The position numbers were made by a program, and so were the translations under genes. DNA of 64,000 nucleotides from Synaphobranchus kaupii (taxonomy: Eukaryota; Chordata; Actinopteri; Anguilliformes; Synaphobranchidae), in assembly GCA_029718625.1 (NCBI GenBank), contig CM056377.1:97208998-97272997 (forward strand). The letters run 5' to 3'. Of the stretch, positions 45,541-57,794 are shown in pieces. The stretch's first letter is position 1. Each line of letters opens with the position of its first letter. The notes beneath the pieces were generated by a model. The model was not told the DNA's origin. It worked only from the letters and a program-made list of their open reading frames with translations, and ran no database searches.

Positions 45541-45545
45541 ATAAT

Positions 45546-46020
45546 ATAACAAATGGCACTGATGAAGATGATATGTTTTCCATGATACCACGCTTTCTGA
45601 CGTGGTACAGTAGGATGTTTGTGATGTAGACCCCAGCGTCTATGCCACAAGGGGGCCTGAACAAAGGGGGTTAAGTATATTCATACTTAGTTTGTGATTT
45701 TAGACATTCCATTGTGAAACAAATACATTATTACATTGATAGTATACATTTTTTTATGATATCAATGCAAAATAGATACATCGTCTTCCACTGCAGTGGA
45801 ATGCGCACAGCTGTTAAACGGACTGAAAAGAGGTAATTTTAACGGCTATGGTTGATTCCATCTAAAACACATCCACTGATAAATATTCATCCTAACCAAA
45901 GCCATTTTCAACCTGTGCACTGCTCATCTCTCATCACAAAAATAACAAAATTCAGTAGCCATGCCCAGTGTGCCATGTGCTGCGCAATTGACTGTGCCTA
46001 TTCTCTGTGCACCGGAAAAT
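45546..46020. other. No gene seen
   Basis: Intron sequence right of the LTR array. I see only a small hairpin (ACCACGCTTTCTGACGTGGT) near 45587. Confidence 0.5.
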
Positions 46021-46021
46021 A

Positions 46022-46680
46022 GAGCCCCTATAGGGTAACTACACTCTAGATCACTTTTTTTTCCGCTGTAAACGCATTCGTATGCCTACCTTATAATGAA
46101 ACTTATTCATGCATTTCGTTATTTCAACAATTCTGAAATAATATTGTATATCATAAAAAACTGGTAGAAAAGCGTCTTTGTGCTGCCCCTAATGGTTGAA
46201 ATTTCCTTTCTGCTCCCCACACTTCCCCTGCCCCAAACGTGATGTCAGAGTACCTCTTTGGAGGTACCTCTATGTCATATGGATAATTGTTGTCGCCCAC
46301 AACAGAAACAGCCGGCACCTGATTGGTTAGACCCGCTACGTTACTTTCGGTTCGCCTCCACGTTTTTAAACCAGAACAACGTGCCGTCCTGTACAATTAT
46401 CTTATTCCACTAAAATATGTTTCAAAAAATATTTGAGGTGAGAAATAGGCCATGCAGTTGCTGAATCTTGATTCATATTTGATGCGCAATGTCTAGTTTG
46501 ACAGTTTGATCCGAGTTATACAAAATCATTTGTACAATGTACCTTAATTTATGCAAATGACGATGGACACAGCTCCTCCGCCCCCATCCCTCTCCCTCGC
46601 TCACCCCACAAAGTATTTTTCAAAATTGTGTAGTAGGCGGAGACAGGCTGAGACAGTGGGTGTAGTTACTCTTTAAAGGG
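46022..46680. mobile_element. Possible MITE with GGGTAACTACAC ends
   Basis: The left end 'cccctatagggtaactacac' has an inverted counterpart 'gtgtagttactctttaaagg' at 46660-46679. The right end overlaps the start of the next MITE, so the two were inserted one against the other. The ORF inside is not supported. Confidence 0.45.
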
Positions 46681-47165
46681 GTAATAAACACGGCTTTTGT
46701 TCTGTCTCCGCCCACTTCACAATTTCAAAAGACGCGAATTGGGCTCGAGTGAGAGAACAAAGACGGGAGGGGGGAGGAGGGAGGAGTTACAGGGGGGGCA
46801 ATAGGTCCATTCGGTAACGCGTCATGAAAACTGTTCAAACGGAAACCCGTTTGAAATTAAAGGGCTAACGTTAATTTGTGCAGCTTGAATACCCATCAAT
46901 CAAGAAGAGGGAAAGAGGGGGCGTTGACTTGCTTGCGCAGAAAAAAGGTTTTTACCTTTTTTCATGTCACGAATAGGGGGCATGGTTGAAACAAAATGTT
47001 TCAGTTTGCGTTTCAGTGAATGCCTCTTTTTTGACACAAAATGCAGTGGCATGGCTTAATTACACTTTAGTTTTTTTACACAATAGGATATATGTGATTT
47101 ATGAAATGGAGACAAGATACTCAGCTTTATAACCCAAAATATTTGATTTAGTGTTTATTACCCCT
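46677..47165. mobile_element. piggyBac-type MITE (TTAA target)
   Basis: Perfect 15-bp inverted ends AGGGGTAATAAACAC and GTGTTTATTACCCCT, each flanked by TTAA (46673-46676, 47166-47169), the target site of piggyBac elements. 489 bp, non-coding. Confidence 0.8.
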
Positions 47166-47356
47166 TTAAGATTGAATTCTGTTCCACATTCCATATTAAT
47201 TGCAGAGACCTATCAATAGTACAACAGGTCATTTACGAGACACACAGAATGTTGCGTATGCTATCAAAATGCCATTGGTTAATTTCTGGAAAACTTTTCT
47301 GTCATTCCTAACTCCAGTGTATTGCACATATAATATAAATTTTGTGATATACTCAC

Positions 47357-47533
47357 GTATACAAACTGGAAATGGCTTCCATTCCCCCATGTGGCATTTT
47401 ACTTTGCTGTCATCTTCAAGCTCATAAAAGCGTTTACACTTATAGGTAATTACAGTCTCACCATCTTTCACATCTTTTACTAGAATGTCTCCATTTTCTG
47501 GGATTGGAGGATCTTTACATGATACATCTGAAC
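47357..47533 (-). CDS. Factor H-like: sushi module (penultimate)
   Basis: 177-bp phase-1 exon, acceptor CATTTCAG, donor C|GTGAGT. One SCR module: V-S-C-K-D-P-P-I-P-E-N-G-D at the start, then ITYKCKRFYELEDDSKVKC, then G-E-W-K-P-F-P-V-C with the conserved Trp between the third and fourth Cys. The P-P-I-P-E-N-G-D form is the classic factor H-type opening. It is followed on the gene by the 18.9-kb last intron. Confidence 0.9.
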
Positions 47534-47723
47534 CTGAAATGATTAAATTGTTTAGGGTCTAGCCAAGGGTCTGCTATTAAGATGTCACATGCAAACTGTT
47601 CAAAATCAGATGTTTAACAGGCCATAATTATGATACCGTTACACTGCAAATGACGAGAAGGGTTCAGGGTAACCCAAATATATTTTCATCCCATTTCTTT
47701 GCATATTGCTTGTTTTTTAATTG

Positions 47724-49382
<1,659 letters not shown>

Positions 49383-49436
<54 letters not shown>
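49383..49436. repeat. (TA)n microsatellite between two Tc1 elements
   Basis: About 50 bp of TA. Similar but shorter tracts stand at 47733-47765, 52531-52546, 54171-54190 and 55103-55119, each exactly between or beside Tc1-type elements. Confidence 0.95.
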
Positions 49437-52400
49437 CAGTACCAATCAAATGTTTGGACACACCTACTCATAGAAGGTTTTTTTTCTGTTATTTTTACTG
49501 TTTTCCACATTTTGGAATAGTAAAGACATCAAACTATGAGATAACACAAATTAAATTATGCAAAGACCAAAAAAGTGTTAAACAAATAAAAAAAAATCTT
49601 ATATTTTAGATTCTTCAAAATAGCCACCCTTTGCCTTGATAACGGCTTTGCACATTCTTGCCATTCTCTCAAACAACTTCTATGGTAAAAACAGGTAAAC
49701 AGGTGATGCCATCATGACTCTGTATTAAAGGATATCAAAAGACTCCTGGGGCCCTATCTTACACCCGGCGCAAAGCGGCGCTAACGCAAACGCAAGTGTC
49801 TTTGCTATCTTACACCCGGCGCTAGGTCCATAATAACGCCTAACGCTTACGCCGTTTAACTAGCAATGCGCCATTAACTAGTCTTGCGCCATCATTAGTG
49901 AACTGGGCGTGTTGGTCTTAAGATGAGGAGTGGCCAGGATTCTTTTTGGTGTATTGCTATCTTGAGCCAGCAGAAAGCGCTTGCGCTAGAACCACCACAA
50001 ACCTGGTCTAAAGTCATGTCGCAGATGTTTACATGCTATTTTAACGGCGCATATAAGTGCGTCTACATAGGCGTGTGCACAACGCGCATACCCTCCTGTC
50101 TGTTACACACAGGGGCGTGCACAGGCATGACTAAAATATCTAGATCACAATGTGAAATATTATTATTGTGTAGGCTATATCAAAAATGCATAATAATAAA
50201 AGGTTCCATAGGTCCACATACCTTTCCCTCAGCGAAGGGAAACAATGCCACATTACATTGCTCTCAGCCCACTCCATCAACATCCAGGCGATGTGCGATG
50301 GTACGGGACAATGGCTATCCATTAAAAAGGAGCTGATAACACCTATAGCTATCAAGCCTAATGCGCGAATTGTCTTTGCACCTAATGCGTGAATTGTCAT
50401 TCAATGGAAAACTCGCGCACGGCAATAGACGGACATTTAAGTTCTGAAAATGCGCTTCAGATGTCATTACAATACAGCTCTGTTTATCTATGAATACAGC
50501 CTGTAAGTAAATAGAATGGTTTGTGACTGAAAAAAGTTCAAAACCTTGTCCAGTGAATATTGCATTTATTGTTTTTCAAATAGCCTAGGCTACAGCGGAT
50601 TCGCTGTGCATAAGTTTTTTTTCGATAGCCTATGGTTAAAAAACGGAGATGTCACCATGTTAACTAAATTGTTAAAACCAGCTGATTTCACCCGTTATTC
50701 CTTAACTGAACAAAACGATTTTAAAGAGAACTAAGCGTCTAATTAGAAACTAAAACAAATTTGCAGCACGTTACACAATTAATTCACAATTAATTTTAAT
50801 GCCATTCTCTGCACGTGAGCTGCATGTTCTCTGTTTCCCCTGCTGTAAGTCGCACGTTTAACGGTCTTCCTGGGAAAGTGGATTGTTTTAAAGGATTACG
50901 CTACGAGTAAAACAGGTTGGTCACATTTTCATAAACAGGACATTATTAAACAAGGGGAAATATGCGTGAACTTATGGGTTGCGAACCTGACAGCTTTATT
51001 GTATGGCTATTTAGTGTCATCATTAAGGCAAAATAACGGTATGTATGTTATTAATCAATATTAGCCTACTATGCAGGTAGCCTAATGAACTTTGGATGAA
51101 GCTTGAACTTCGAGAACTCCATGAGAACAGCCTCTTGGAATTGATGTTTGACACTTTCATTGCATAATCAAACGAAATTCGCTGAACAAGCAAGCTAATT
51201 TGGCGTTTTCTAAGGTGAGACTGAAGCCATTGATAGCTTATTCTCAGCTGTTGCAGGTCCTTTTAACGAAATTTAACCGCACATATTTTGTAAAATAACA
51301 GCCCTGTCTGGAATTACCGGGAACTCATAGGCTAATGGTTAGTCCGAATAATATTGATCATACTCCATTTAGCCTATTCCTTGATCACACTAAACACGCA
51401 CGAGCATGTCTGTTTCCCCATCATAAGCAATCCGCCAAGGTGGAAAAGCAGGCTTTTAAAGGGAATGGGATATGACATTTTGATTGGTTTATTGAATGTC
51501 ACGCCCAAGACACACCTATAATTAATGAAGCGACTAGGTTCAGCCCAGTTGCGCCATGCGCCGTGCTTAGCGCCAAAAAAACACGCCGTTAAAATAGCAA
51601 AAGTGGACTTGGACACGCCCTAAATGGACTTAGCGCCATGCGCTTAGACTAAGCGCCAAGATCGCCAAGATAGGGCCCCTGATATCTTATTTTCTCGTAC
51701 TCCTACAAGCGATACTATAACCTCTGCATTTGAATGGATCTCTATGGGAGTTGGGGGGTAGGACTAAATTAAGCTGCAGATTACACGCGAATAGTATGGA
51801 ACCCATGGTTGGCTAAATGGCTGTAAGTCATCAAGGGTCTGAGGTATCAAACGAGCCTCAAACCATCACTCTGCTGCCAGATATGCAGTAGATATGGATG
51901 GATCACTTTAAGGGTTGTTTCTCCTGACAAATTTTCCTATTGAACTCTATGGAAAAATAAGTCAGGAGAAGAAACCCTTTAAGTTAACCATCCATATCTA
52001 CTGTATTTCTGGCAGCAGAGTGATGTTTTAAGGCTGGCTTGATACATCAGACCCTTGATGACTTAGAGCCCTTTAGCCAACCATGTGTTCCACACTGTTC
52101 CAGTGTAATGTAAAGCTAAATCTAGTCCCACTCCCCAATTCCCATAGAGATCCATTCAAATGCAGAGGTTATAGTAGCCTATCGCTTGTAGGAGTACGAG
52201 AAAATAAGATATCAGGAGTCTTTTGATATCCTTTTATACAGAGTCATGATGGCATCACCTATTTACCTGTATTCTGTGTTTACCACAGAAGTTGTTTGAG
52301 AGAATGGCAAGAATTTGCAAAGCCGTTATCAAGGCAAAGGGTGGCTACTTTGAAGAATCTAAAATATAAGATTTTTTAAAATTTGTTTAACACTTTTTTG

Positions 52401-52530
52401 GTCTTTGCATAATTTAATTTGTGTCATCTCATAGTTTGATGTCTTTACTATTCCAAAATGTGGAAAACAGTAAAAATAACAGAAAAAAACCTTCTATGAG
52501 TAGGTGTGTCCAAACTTTTGACTGGTACTG
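49437..52530. mobile_element. Tc1-ended giant palindrome, split by a nested MITE
   Basis: Ends CAGTACCAATCAAATGTTTG and CAAACTTTTGACTGGTACTG are flanked by TA. Apart from the 1.93-kb nested insertion, the left and right halves are inverted copies throughout: 49437-49748 pairs with about 52215-52530, and the core 51680-52215 folds on itself about 51945. Each arm is roughly 580 bp. The core is the same as in the palindromes at 1-235, 59711-60283 and 61165-62274, whose outer ends differ. It is non-coding. Confidence 0.9.
49749..51678. mobile_element. Harbinger-type MITE nested in the palindrome
   Basis: Inverted ends GGGCCCTATCTT and AAGATAGGGCCC with a 3-bp target duplication CTG (49746-49748, 51679-51681). 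A 3-bp duplication is the mark of PIF/Harbinger elements. The subterminal parts are rich in GCGCC/GGCGC words (CACCCGGCGC). At 1.93 kb it has no transposase-like ORF. Confidence 0.8.
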
Positions 52531-52546
52531 TATATATATACATATA

Positions 52547-54170
52547 CAGTCAAGCCGGAAGGTCTGCACACCCCTTTCACCTTCTCCACGTTTTATTACG
52601 TTACAGACATATTCTACAATAGATTGAGTTCATTTTTTGTCTCAACATTCTACACAAAATAGGCCATAATGACAAAGTGAAAACAGGTTTTTAGACATTT
52701 GTGCCTTAATTTGTGATTAAAAATCAAAATGTAAAATATCATATGTACACAAGTGTGCACACCCTTTGATATGACACCCAAAAGTGAGCTGAGGTGCATT
52801 TTGTTTCCACTGATACTGTTTGAGATGTTTCTACAACTTAATTGGAGTCCACCTGTGATAAATTCAATTGATTGGACATGATTGGGGATTGCCAACACCT
52901 GCCTATACAGTGCATGTCAGAGCAAACTCCAAGCCATGGGGTCAAAGGAATTATCTGCAGACCTCAGAAACAGGATTGTGTCAAGGATCTGGAGAAGGGT
53001 ACGGAAAAATCTCTGCAGCTTTACAGGTCCCAAAGAGCACAGTGGCCACCATCATTCGTAAATGGAAGAAGTTTGGAACCACCAAGAATCTTCCTAGACC
53101 TGGCCGCCCCGGCCAAACTGAGCAATCGGGGAAGATGGGCCTTGGCCAGGGAGGTGAGCAGGAACCCGAGGGTCACTCTGATAGAGCTCCAGCGTATCCT
53201 TGTGGAGATGGGAGAACCTTTCAGAAGATCAACCATCCAGGCAGCACTCCACCAATCAGGCCTTTATGGTAGAGTGGCCAGACGGAAGCCCCTCCTTAGT
53301 AAAAGGCACATCACAGCCCGCTTGGAGTTTGCCAAAAGGCACCTAGAGGACTCTCAAACCATGAGAATCAAGATTCTCTGGTCTGATGAAACCAAAATTG
53401 AACTTTTTGGCCTGAATACCAAGCGTCACGTCTGGAGGAAACCAGGCACCGCTCATCACCTGGCTAATACAATCCCTACAGTGAAGCATGGCGGTGGCAG
53501 CATCATGATGTGGGGATGTTTTTCAGCAGCGGGAATGGGGCAACTAGTCCTGATAGAGGGAAAGATGAATGCAGCTAAGTACACCGAGATCCTTGAAGAA
53601 AACCTGCTCCAGAGCGCTCTGGACCTCAGACTGGGGCGAAGGTTTACCTTCCAACATGACAACGACCCGAAGCACACAGCCAAGAGAACAAAGGAGTGGC
53701 TTCGGAGAAAGTCTGTGCATGTCCTTGAGTGGCCCAGCCAGAGCCCAGACCTGAATCCAATTGAACATCTGTGGAAAGAGCTGAAAATGGCTGTGTACCG
53801 ACGCTCCCCATCCAACCTGACGGAGCTTGCAAGGATATGCCAAGAGGAATGGGCAAAAATGTCCAGAAACAAGTGTGCCAAGCTCGTAGCTTCTTTCCCA
53901 AGACGCCTTGAAGCTGTAATCGCTGCCAAAGGTGCAGCAACCAAGTATTAGGCTAAGGGTGTGTACAGATATGTAACTCCTAAATAACCTATTTTTGTCA
54001 GTAAAATAAAATTGCATATTTTCTAAAAACCTGTTTTCACTTCGTCATTATTGACTATTGTGTGTAGATGATTGAGGCAAAAAATGAACTCAATCTATTG
54101 TAGTATAAGTCTGTAACATAATAAAACGTAGAGAAGGTGAAAGGGGTGTGCAGACTTTCCGGCTTGACTG
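52547..54170 (+). mobile_element. Tc1 transposon, near-intact, IR/DR type
   Basis: 1624 bp. Ends CAGTCAAGCCGGAAGGTCTG and its complement (TTCCGGCTTGACTG) with inner repeats (GTGTGCACACCC, GGGTGTGTACA) about 200 bp inside. TA is present at the left; the right flank reads TTTATA. It is the best-preserved transposon in the window but has a disrupted transposase N-terminus. Confidence 0.95.
52936..53951 (+). pseudogene. Tc1 transposase with intact DDE domain, two N-terminal frameshifts
   Basis: The ATG at 52936 opens [17 protein letters not shown], the usual Tc1 start. A shift at about 52993 moves the reading to [17 protein letters not shown] (first helix-turn-helix) and [17 protein letters not shown] (GRPR-like hinge). 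An extra C in the CCCC run near 53108 moves it back to [15 protein letters not shown]. From there to the TAG after AAKGAATKY (53951) one frame is open. It holds all three catalytic residues: [13 protein letters not shown] (Asp), [11 protein letters not shown] (Asp) and [13 protein letters not shown] (Glu). The enzyme would use cut-and-paste at TA sites. The two shifts prevent a full-length product in this copy. Confidence 0.9.
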
Positions 54171-54190
54171 TTTATATATATATATATATA

Positions 54191-55102
54191 CAGATCCTTT
54201 CCAAAAAAATAGAATATCATGGAAAAGTTTTTTTTTTTTTTCATAATTCCATTCAAAAAGTGAAACTTTCATAGATTATAGATTCATTACACACAAAGTG
54301 AAATATTTCTAGCCTTTGTTTCATTTTTCATAATTTTGGCTTACAGCTCCAGAAACCCCCCCAAAACAGTATTTCAAGAAATTAGAACAGTGTGTTGAAA
54401 ATCAGCATTTACTTCAGTTATTTCGGAGAATGAGTGGAGTGACTTGACTCGAGGAATCCGACAGTTGTAGCCCATGTCCCGGATACGTCTGTACGTGGTG
54501 GTTTTTGAAGCACTGACTCCAGCCTCAGTCCACTCCCTCTGCATCTCCGCCAAATTTTGGAATCGTCTTTGCTTGACAATCTGCTGAAGCCTACGGTCAT
54601 CTCTTTTGCTTGTGCACCTTCTCCTGCCACATTTTTCCCTTCCACTAAACTTTCTATTGATATGCTTGGACACTGCACTCTGTGAACAGCCAGCCTCCTT
54701 AGCGATGACCTTTTGTGGCTTACCCGTCTTCTGGAGGGTGTCAGTGATGGTCTTCTGGCCAATTGTCAAGTCTGCAGTCTTCCCCATACTGAACCAAACT
54801 GAGATAAACTTTGCAGGTGTTTTGAGTAAATTAGATGATAGTGTGACACTCAGTCTAAAACATTCATTCTCTGAAATAACTGAAGTAAATGCTGATTTTC
54901 GACACTTCTAATTTCTTGAAATACTGTTTTGGGGGGTTTCTGGAGCTGTAAGCCAAAATTATGAAAAATGAAACAAATAAAGGCTAGAAATATTTCACTT
55001 TGTGTGTAATGAATATATAATCTATGAAAGTTTCACTTTTTGAATGGAATTATGGAAAAAAAAAACTTTTCCATGATATTCTAATTTTTTGGAAAGGATC
55101 TG
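54191..55102 (-). mobile_element. Tc1-type element with about 220-bp inverted ends, internally deleted
   Basis: Ends CAGATCCTTTCCAAAAAAAT and the complement of it, flanked by TA within (TA)n. The inverted repeats extend about 220 bp each (mirror words 'tggcttacagctccagaaa' and 'tttctggagctgtaagcca'). The 912-bp body keeps only the DNA-binding part of the transposase. The catalytic domain is deleted. Confidence 0.9.
54374..54787 (-). CDS. DNA-binding-domain-only Tc1 transposase ORF
   Basis: An uninterrupted frame of 137 codons. Residues 1-48 form a paired-like first helix-turn-helix (GKPQKVIAKEAGCSQSAVSK). The middle has a basic hinge (GREKCGRRRCTSKRDD). Residues about 62-107 form the second helix-turn-helix (NLAEMQREWTEAGVSASKTT). 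Translation then runs past I-P-R-V-K into the inverted repeat and stops. No catalytic Asp is encoded. If expressed, such a product could bind transposon ends without cutting them; that is an inference. Otherwise it is simply a deletion derivative whose frame has not yet decayed. Confidence 0.6.
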   Translation of the reverse strand: MGKTADLTIGQKTITDTLQKTGKPQKVIAKEAGCSQSAVSKHINRKFSGREKCGRRRCTSKRDDRRLQQIVKQRRFQNLAEMQREWTEAGVSASKTTTYRRIRDMGYNCRIPRVKSLHSFSEITEVNADFQHTVLIS

Positions 55103-55450
55103 TATATATATATATATAATTTTCCAGTACTTTCCAAAACAAGATTTTATGTGAACTGGATTTCATGTTATGTATTATAAAAATACCCTGAGACACCTTT
55201 CAGTCTGAATACGAACAGATTGCAATGTGTATATGAGTTGTCTTCATAGTGTTAATACACATGCGTTTTCATAAGATTAAAAAGAGACGAGTCTGAATAC
55301 TGATTCTGAATACTTTGACATCTCCAGTAACCCAAAAATTAATAAATCAACATAAGTAGCTTAACAACACAACAGTAGCTCAACCAAAAACATCTTTAAA
55401 ACTCCTTTGCAATCATTTGAGTAGAAAACAATTTTAAAAAGAAAACTTAC

Positions 55451-55627
55451 GTGTAATACATTCCACCAGGCCATCCCACTGTCCATTTTTACAAATGATA
55501 TCTCTTTCAGTCTTGGGTTCATATGGATGTAAGCACATATAATCCAGTTTTTCACCTTCCTTGAATCTGTCTTCTGAGGACAGCACCTTTCCATCATCCA
55601 GGGGAGGCTTTTCACAGTAATTCCTTC
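55451..55627 (-). CDS. Factor H-like: sushi module
   Basis: 177-bp phase-1 exon, acceptor TCCTATTTAG, donor C|GTAAGT. One SCR module: R-N-Y-C-E-K-P-P-L-D-D-G-K, then K-L-D-Y-M-C-L-H-P-Y, then ERDIICKNGQWDGLVECIT, with four Cys and the Trp between Cys 3 and Cys 4. It fits between the modules at 58.5 and 47.4 kb with matching phase. Confidence 0.9.
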
Positions 55628-56363
55628 CTAAATAGGACACATGGTTTCATAAAATTCTTGTTTTCTGTGAAATTAATCTCTATCACTCCCATGTAATGCT
55701 CTATAGTTGGATTCTTTATGTGGTTAGCATGATGCTTTATTTAGTAATACCATCTATGCAGTTCACATAGTTGTGTCAGCCCATTATTTTTTAACATACT
55801 TAATATTCTACTTGTTATGCCTTAGTACTGGACTGGAGCCAAACGCAAGACTCTGAGACAGACTCGATGTAAACTCCACCAGGCAGTGAATTTATTTGAC
55901 ACAGCGAGGCAGGAAAAGAGCAAACAAAAATGGGGAAACTAAAAGTGACAGACTGGAAACGGGGTTGGCGAACTAAGCGGAGCAGGTGAGGGTCAGGGCT
56001 GGAGTGGGCAAAACAGGAGGCAGGCTGGGCGGGCTGGAGTAAGGAACAGAAAACAAACAGGTTATATTATTATATTAGGTTATATTTGGAGCTGAGGCAG
56101 TCACTGCGTGATACGACATGGATACTGCAGGTCGTGTCTTCCTGAGAAAACACATCGCTCTATACTGCTGCTCTAATCACTATTTTACCATTTTATTATT
56201 TTATCGTTTTATTATTTTTAGCACGATTTTAGCATTTTATTATTTTATTTTATTATTTTTTTAGCATTTCACTATTTTATCTACCTACTGATTTTTGCCG
56301 ATCGCCCTGGTTTTAAAGCTTTTATCTGGTCGAAGCGGGAATCCCAGATCCCAGCTCAGGACA

Positions 56364-56789
56364 ATGCCACCACTTACCTCGCCGCCTGGATGTACGAGCT
56401 GTATCCAACTCAGCCAAAAGATCGCCGATCTGGAAGGGAGAATATCAACTCTCTACCAGATAAAAGAGGATGAGCTGCTCATCGACTCCCTGGCCACAAC
56501 TCTTCCCTGTGTCGCCATGGGTCTGGAACACACAGCACCTTGCCCGCTCCCAGAGGAAAGTTCCGGGGTCCGATGGGGCGTGAAGCCCAAATCCCAGGCC
56601 TCCTCAACTCCTCTTGGGCCCCGGCCCCTGATTACAGTCCGTGGGGGAAAACGAAATGGCCATTGCTCCTCCCGGCCTTGTCCTTCGCAAACCCTTCAGC
56701 TGAGCAACAGGTATCTCATCCTTGATGAGATAAACAGTTTCTCCTCTGTTGCCCGCTCCCCTCCACCGTTGACCATAATATTTTATTGA
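56364..56789 (+). pseudogene. LINE ORF1-like N-terminal fragment
   Basis: It reads C-T-S-C-I-Q-L-S-Q-K-I-A-D-L-E-G-R-I-S then YQIKEDELLIDSL, a C-x-x-C plus short coiled coil typical of the N-terminal protein of fish L2-type LINEs as I know them. Low-complexity sequence and a ILDEINSF stretch follow. The frame ends where RT sequence begins in another frame. A fragment only. Confidence 0.55.
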
Positions 56790-57794
56790 ATAAGTTATCC
56801 TCCATTGGATTCTCTTAACTGGTTTTATGCATATCTCTCTGGGAGAACTCAGTCTATTGTTGCGGATGGTTTAAAATCTAGCTCTCTTGAAATTAGTAAA
56901 GGTGTCCCACAAGGGTCTATTCTTGGTCCACTTCTATTCACACTTTATATAAATAACATGGTATTCCCAACACCACAATGTAATGTTCATTTTTATGCGG
57001 ATGATACAATCTTGTATTCCACTGGCTCCACGCTTAACCAGGCAATTACTAATTTACAGTCTGCCTTTGATTCTTTTCAGTTAGCTCTTATTAATCACCA
57101 GCTTGTTTTAAATTCTGATAAAACAAAATGTATTTTATTTTCAAGAAATCTAATGGAAAATGCATCTAATATTGGCATTTATACACTTCGTGGTACTCAA
57201 ATTGAAACTGTAGAATCTTATAAATATTTAGGAATTTGGCTTCATGGTAGATTTTCCTTTAAGACTCATGTGGAACATCTGTCTCAAAAGCTAAAAGGTA
57301 AAATTGGTTTCTTGTACAGAAATAAAGCATGCTTTTCTTTTGCTAATAGGAAAACAATTGTACAATCAACTGTCTTATCTGTATTTGATTATGGAGACAT
57401 TCTGTATATGCACGGTGCCCCTTCCACTTTAAAGCCCCTTGATGCAGTTTATCACAGTGCATTGCGTTTTATCACTGGGGATACATTTCTCACGCATCAT
57501 TGTGTTTTGTATGGAAAAGTAGGATGGTCCTCTTTATCAATGAGGAGGGAACTACATTCCATTGTATTTATTTATAAGGCTTTACTGAAGAATCTTCCCC
57601 TTTATCTCTCATCATTAATTACGTTTAAATCCAATAACTATGGTACCAGGTCTCAGGACTTCTTAGCCTTAGATACACCACATATAAATACTGAGCTGGG
57701 CAAAACAGGGTTTCAATATTATGCCCCTCATAATTGGAATGAATTGCAAAAAACTTTTAAACTAGAATCTCTTATTCCTTTAGAAAATTTTTAA
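56757..57794 (+). pseudogene. LINE reverse transcriptase, palm to C-terminus
   Basis: It starts V-D-H-N-I-L-L-N-K-L. A 1-2-base shift at about 56808 follows, then one open frame from LNWFYAYLSGRTQSIVADG. GVPQGSILGPLLFTLYINN is the RT motif B region and FYADDTILY the catalytic box (Y-A-D-D intact). Next come the thumb with D-K-T-K-C-I-L-F and YKYLGIWLHG, and the C-terminal H-N-W-N-E-L-Q-K. The stop is at 57792. The catalytic palm is well preserved, but the endonuclease and fingers are absent, so the copy is inactive. Confidence 0.85.

Larger units (their letters stand above)
32277..45545 (+). mobile_element. Concatemeric LTR retroelement: six LTRs, five internal regions
   Basis: The element proper is 32282-45540. 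It starts TGTCATGG and ends CCCATTACA (TG...CA), and is flanked by a perfect 5-bp duplication ATAAT at 32277-32281 and 45541-45545. Between them LTR and internal region alternate: LTRs at 32282-32655, 33257-34933, 35529-37638, 38234-40343, 40937-42612 and 43213-45540; internal regions of 593-601 bp. Each internal region starts with a self-primer-type binding site and ends with a purine tract (AGAGGGGGGGTCC) against the next LTR. There is no gag, protease, RT or integrase, so it is non-autonomous. Outer copies carry private substitutions while inner ones are nearly identical, as expected if the array grew by unequal exchange after a single insertion. Superfamily (Ty3/gypsy, sushi-like) is inferred only from the primer arrangement and the 5-bp duplication. 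Confidence 0.9.

Noticed and set aside
46151..46396. 81-codon minus-strand ORF
   Set aside because: It lies inside a MITE-like block with inverted ends and has no recognisable motif.
53456..54017. Minus-strand ORFs of 157-162 codons
   Set aside because: Antisense shadows of the Tc1 transposase DDE domain.
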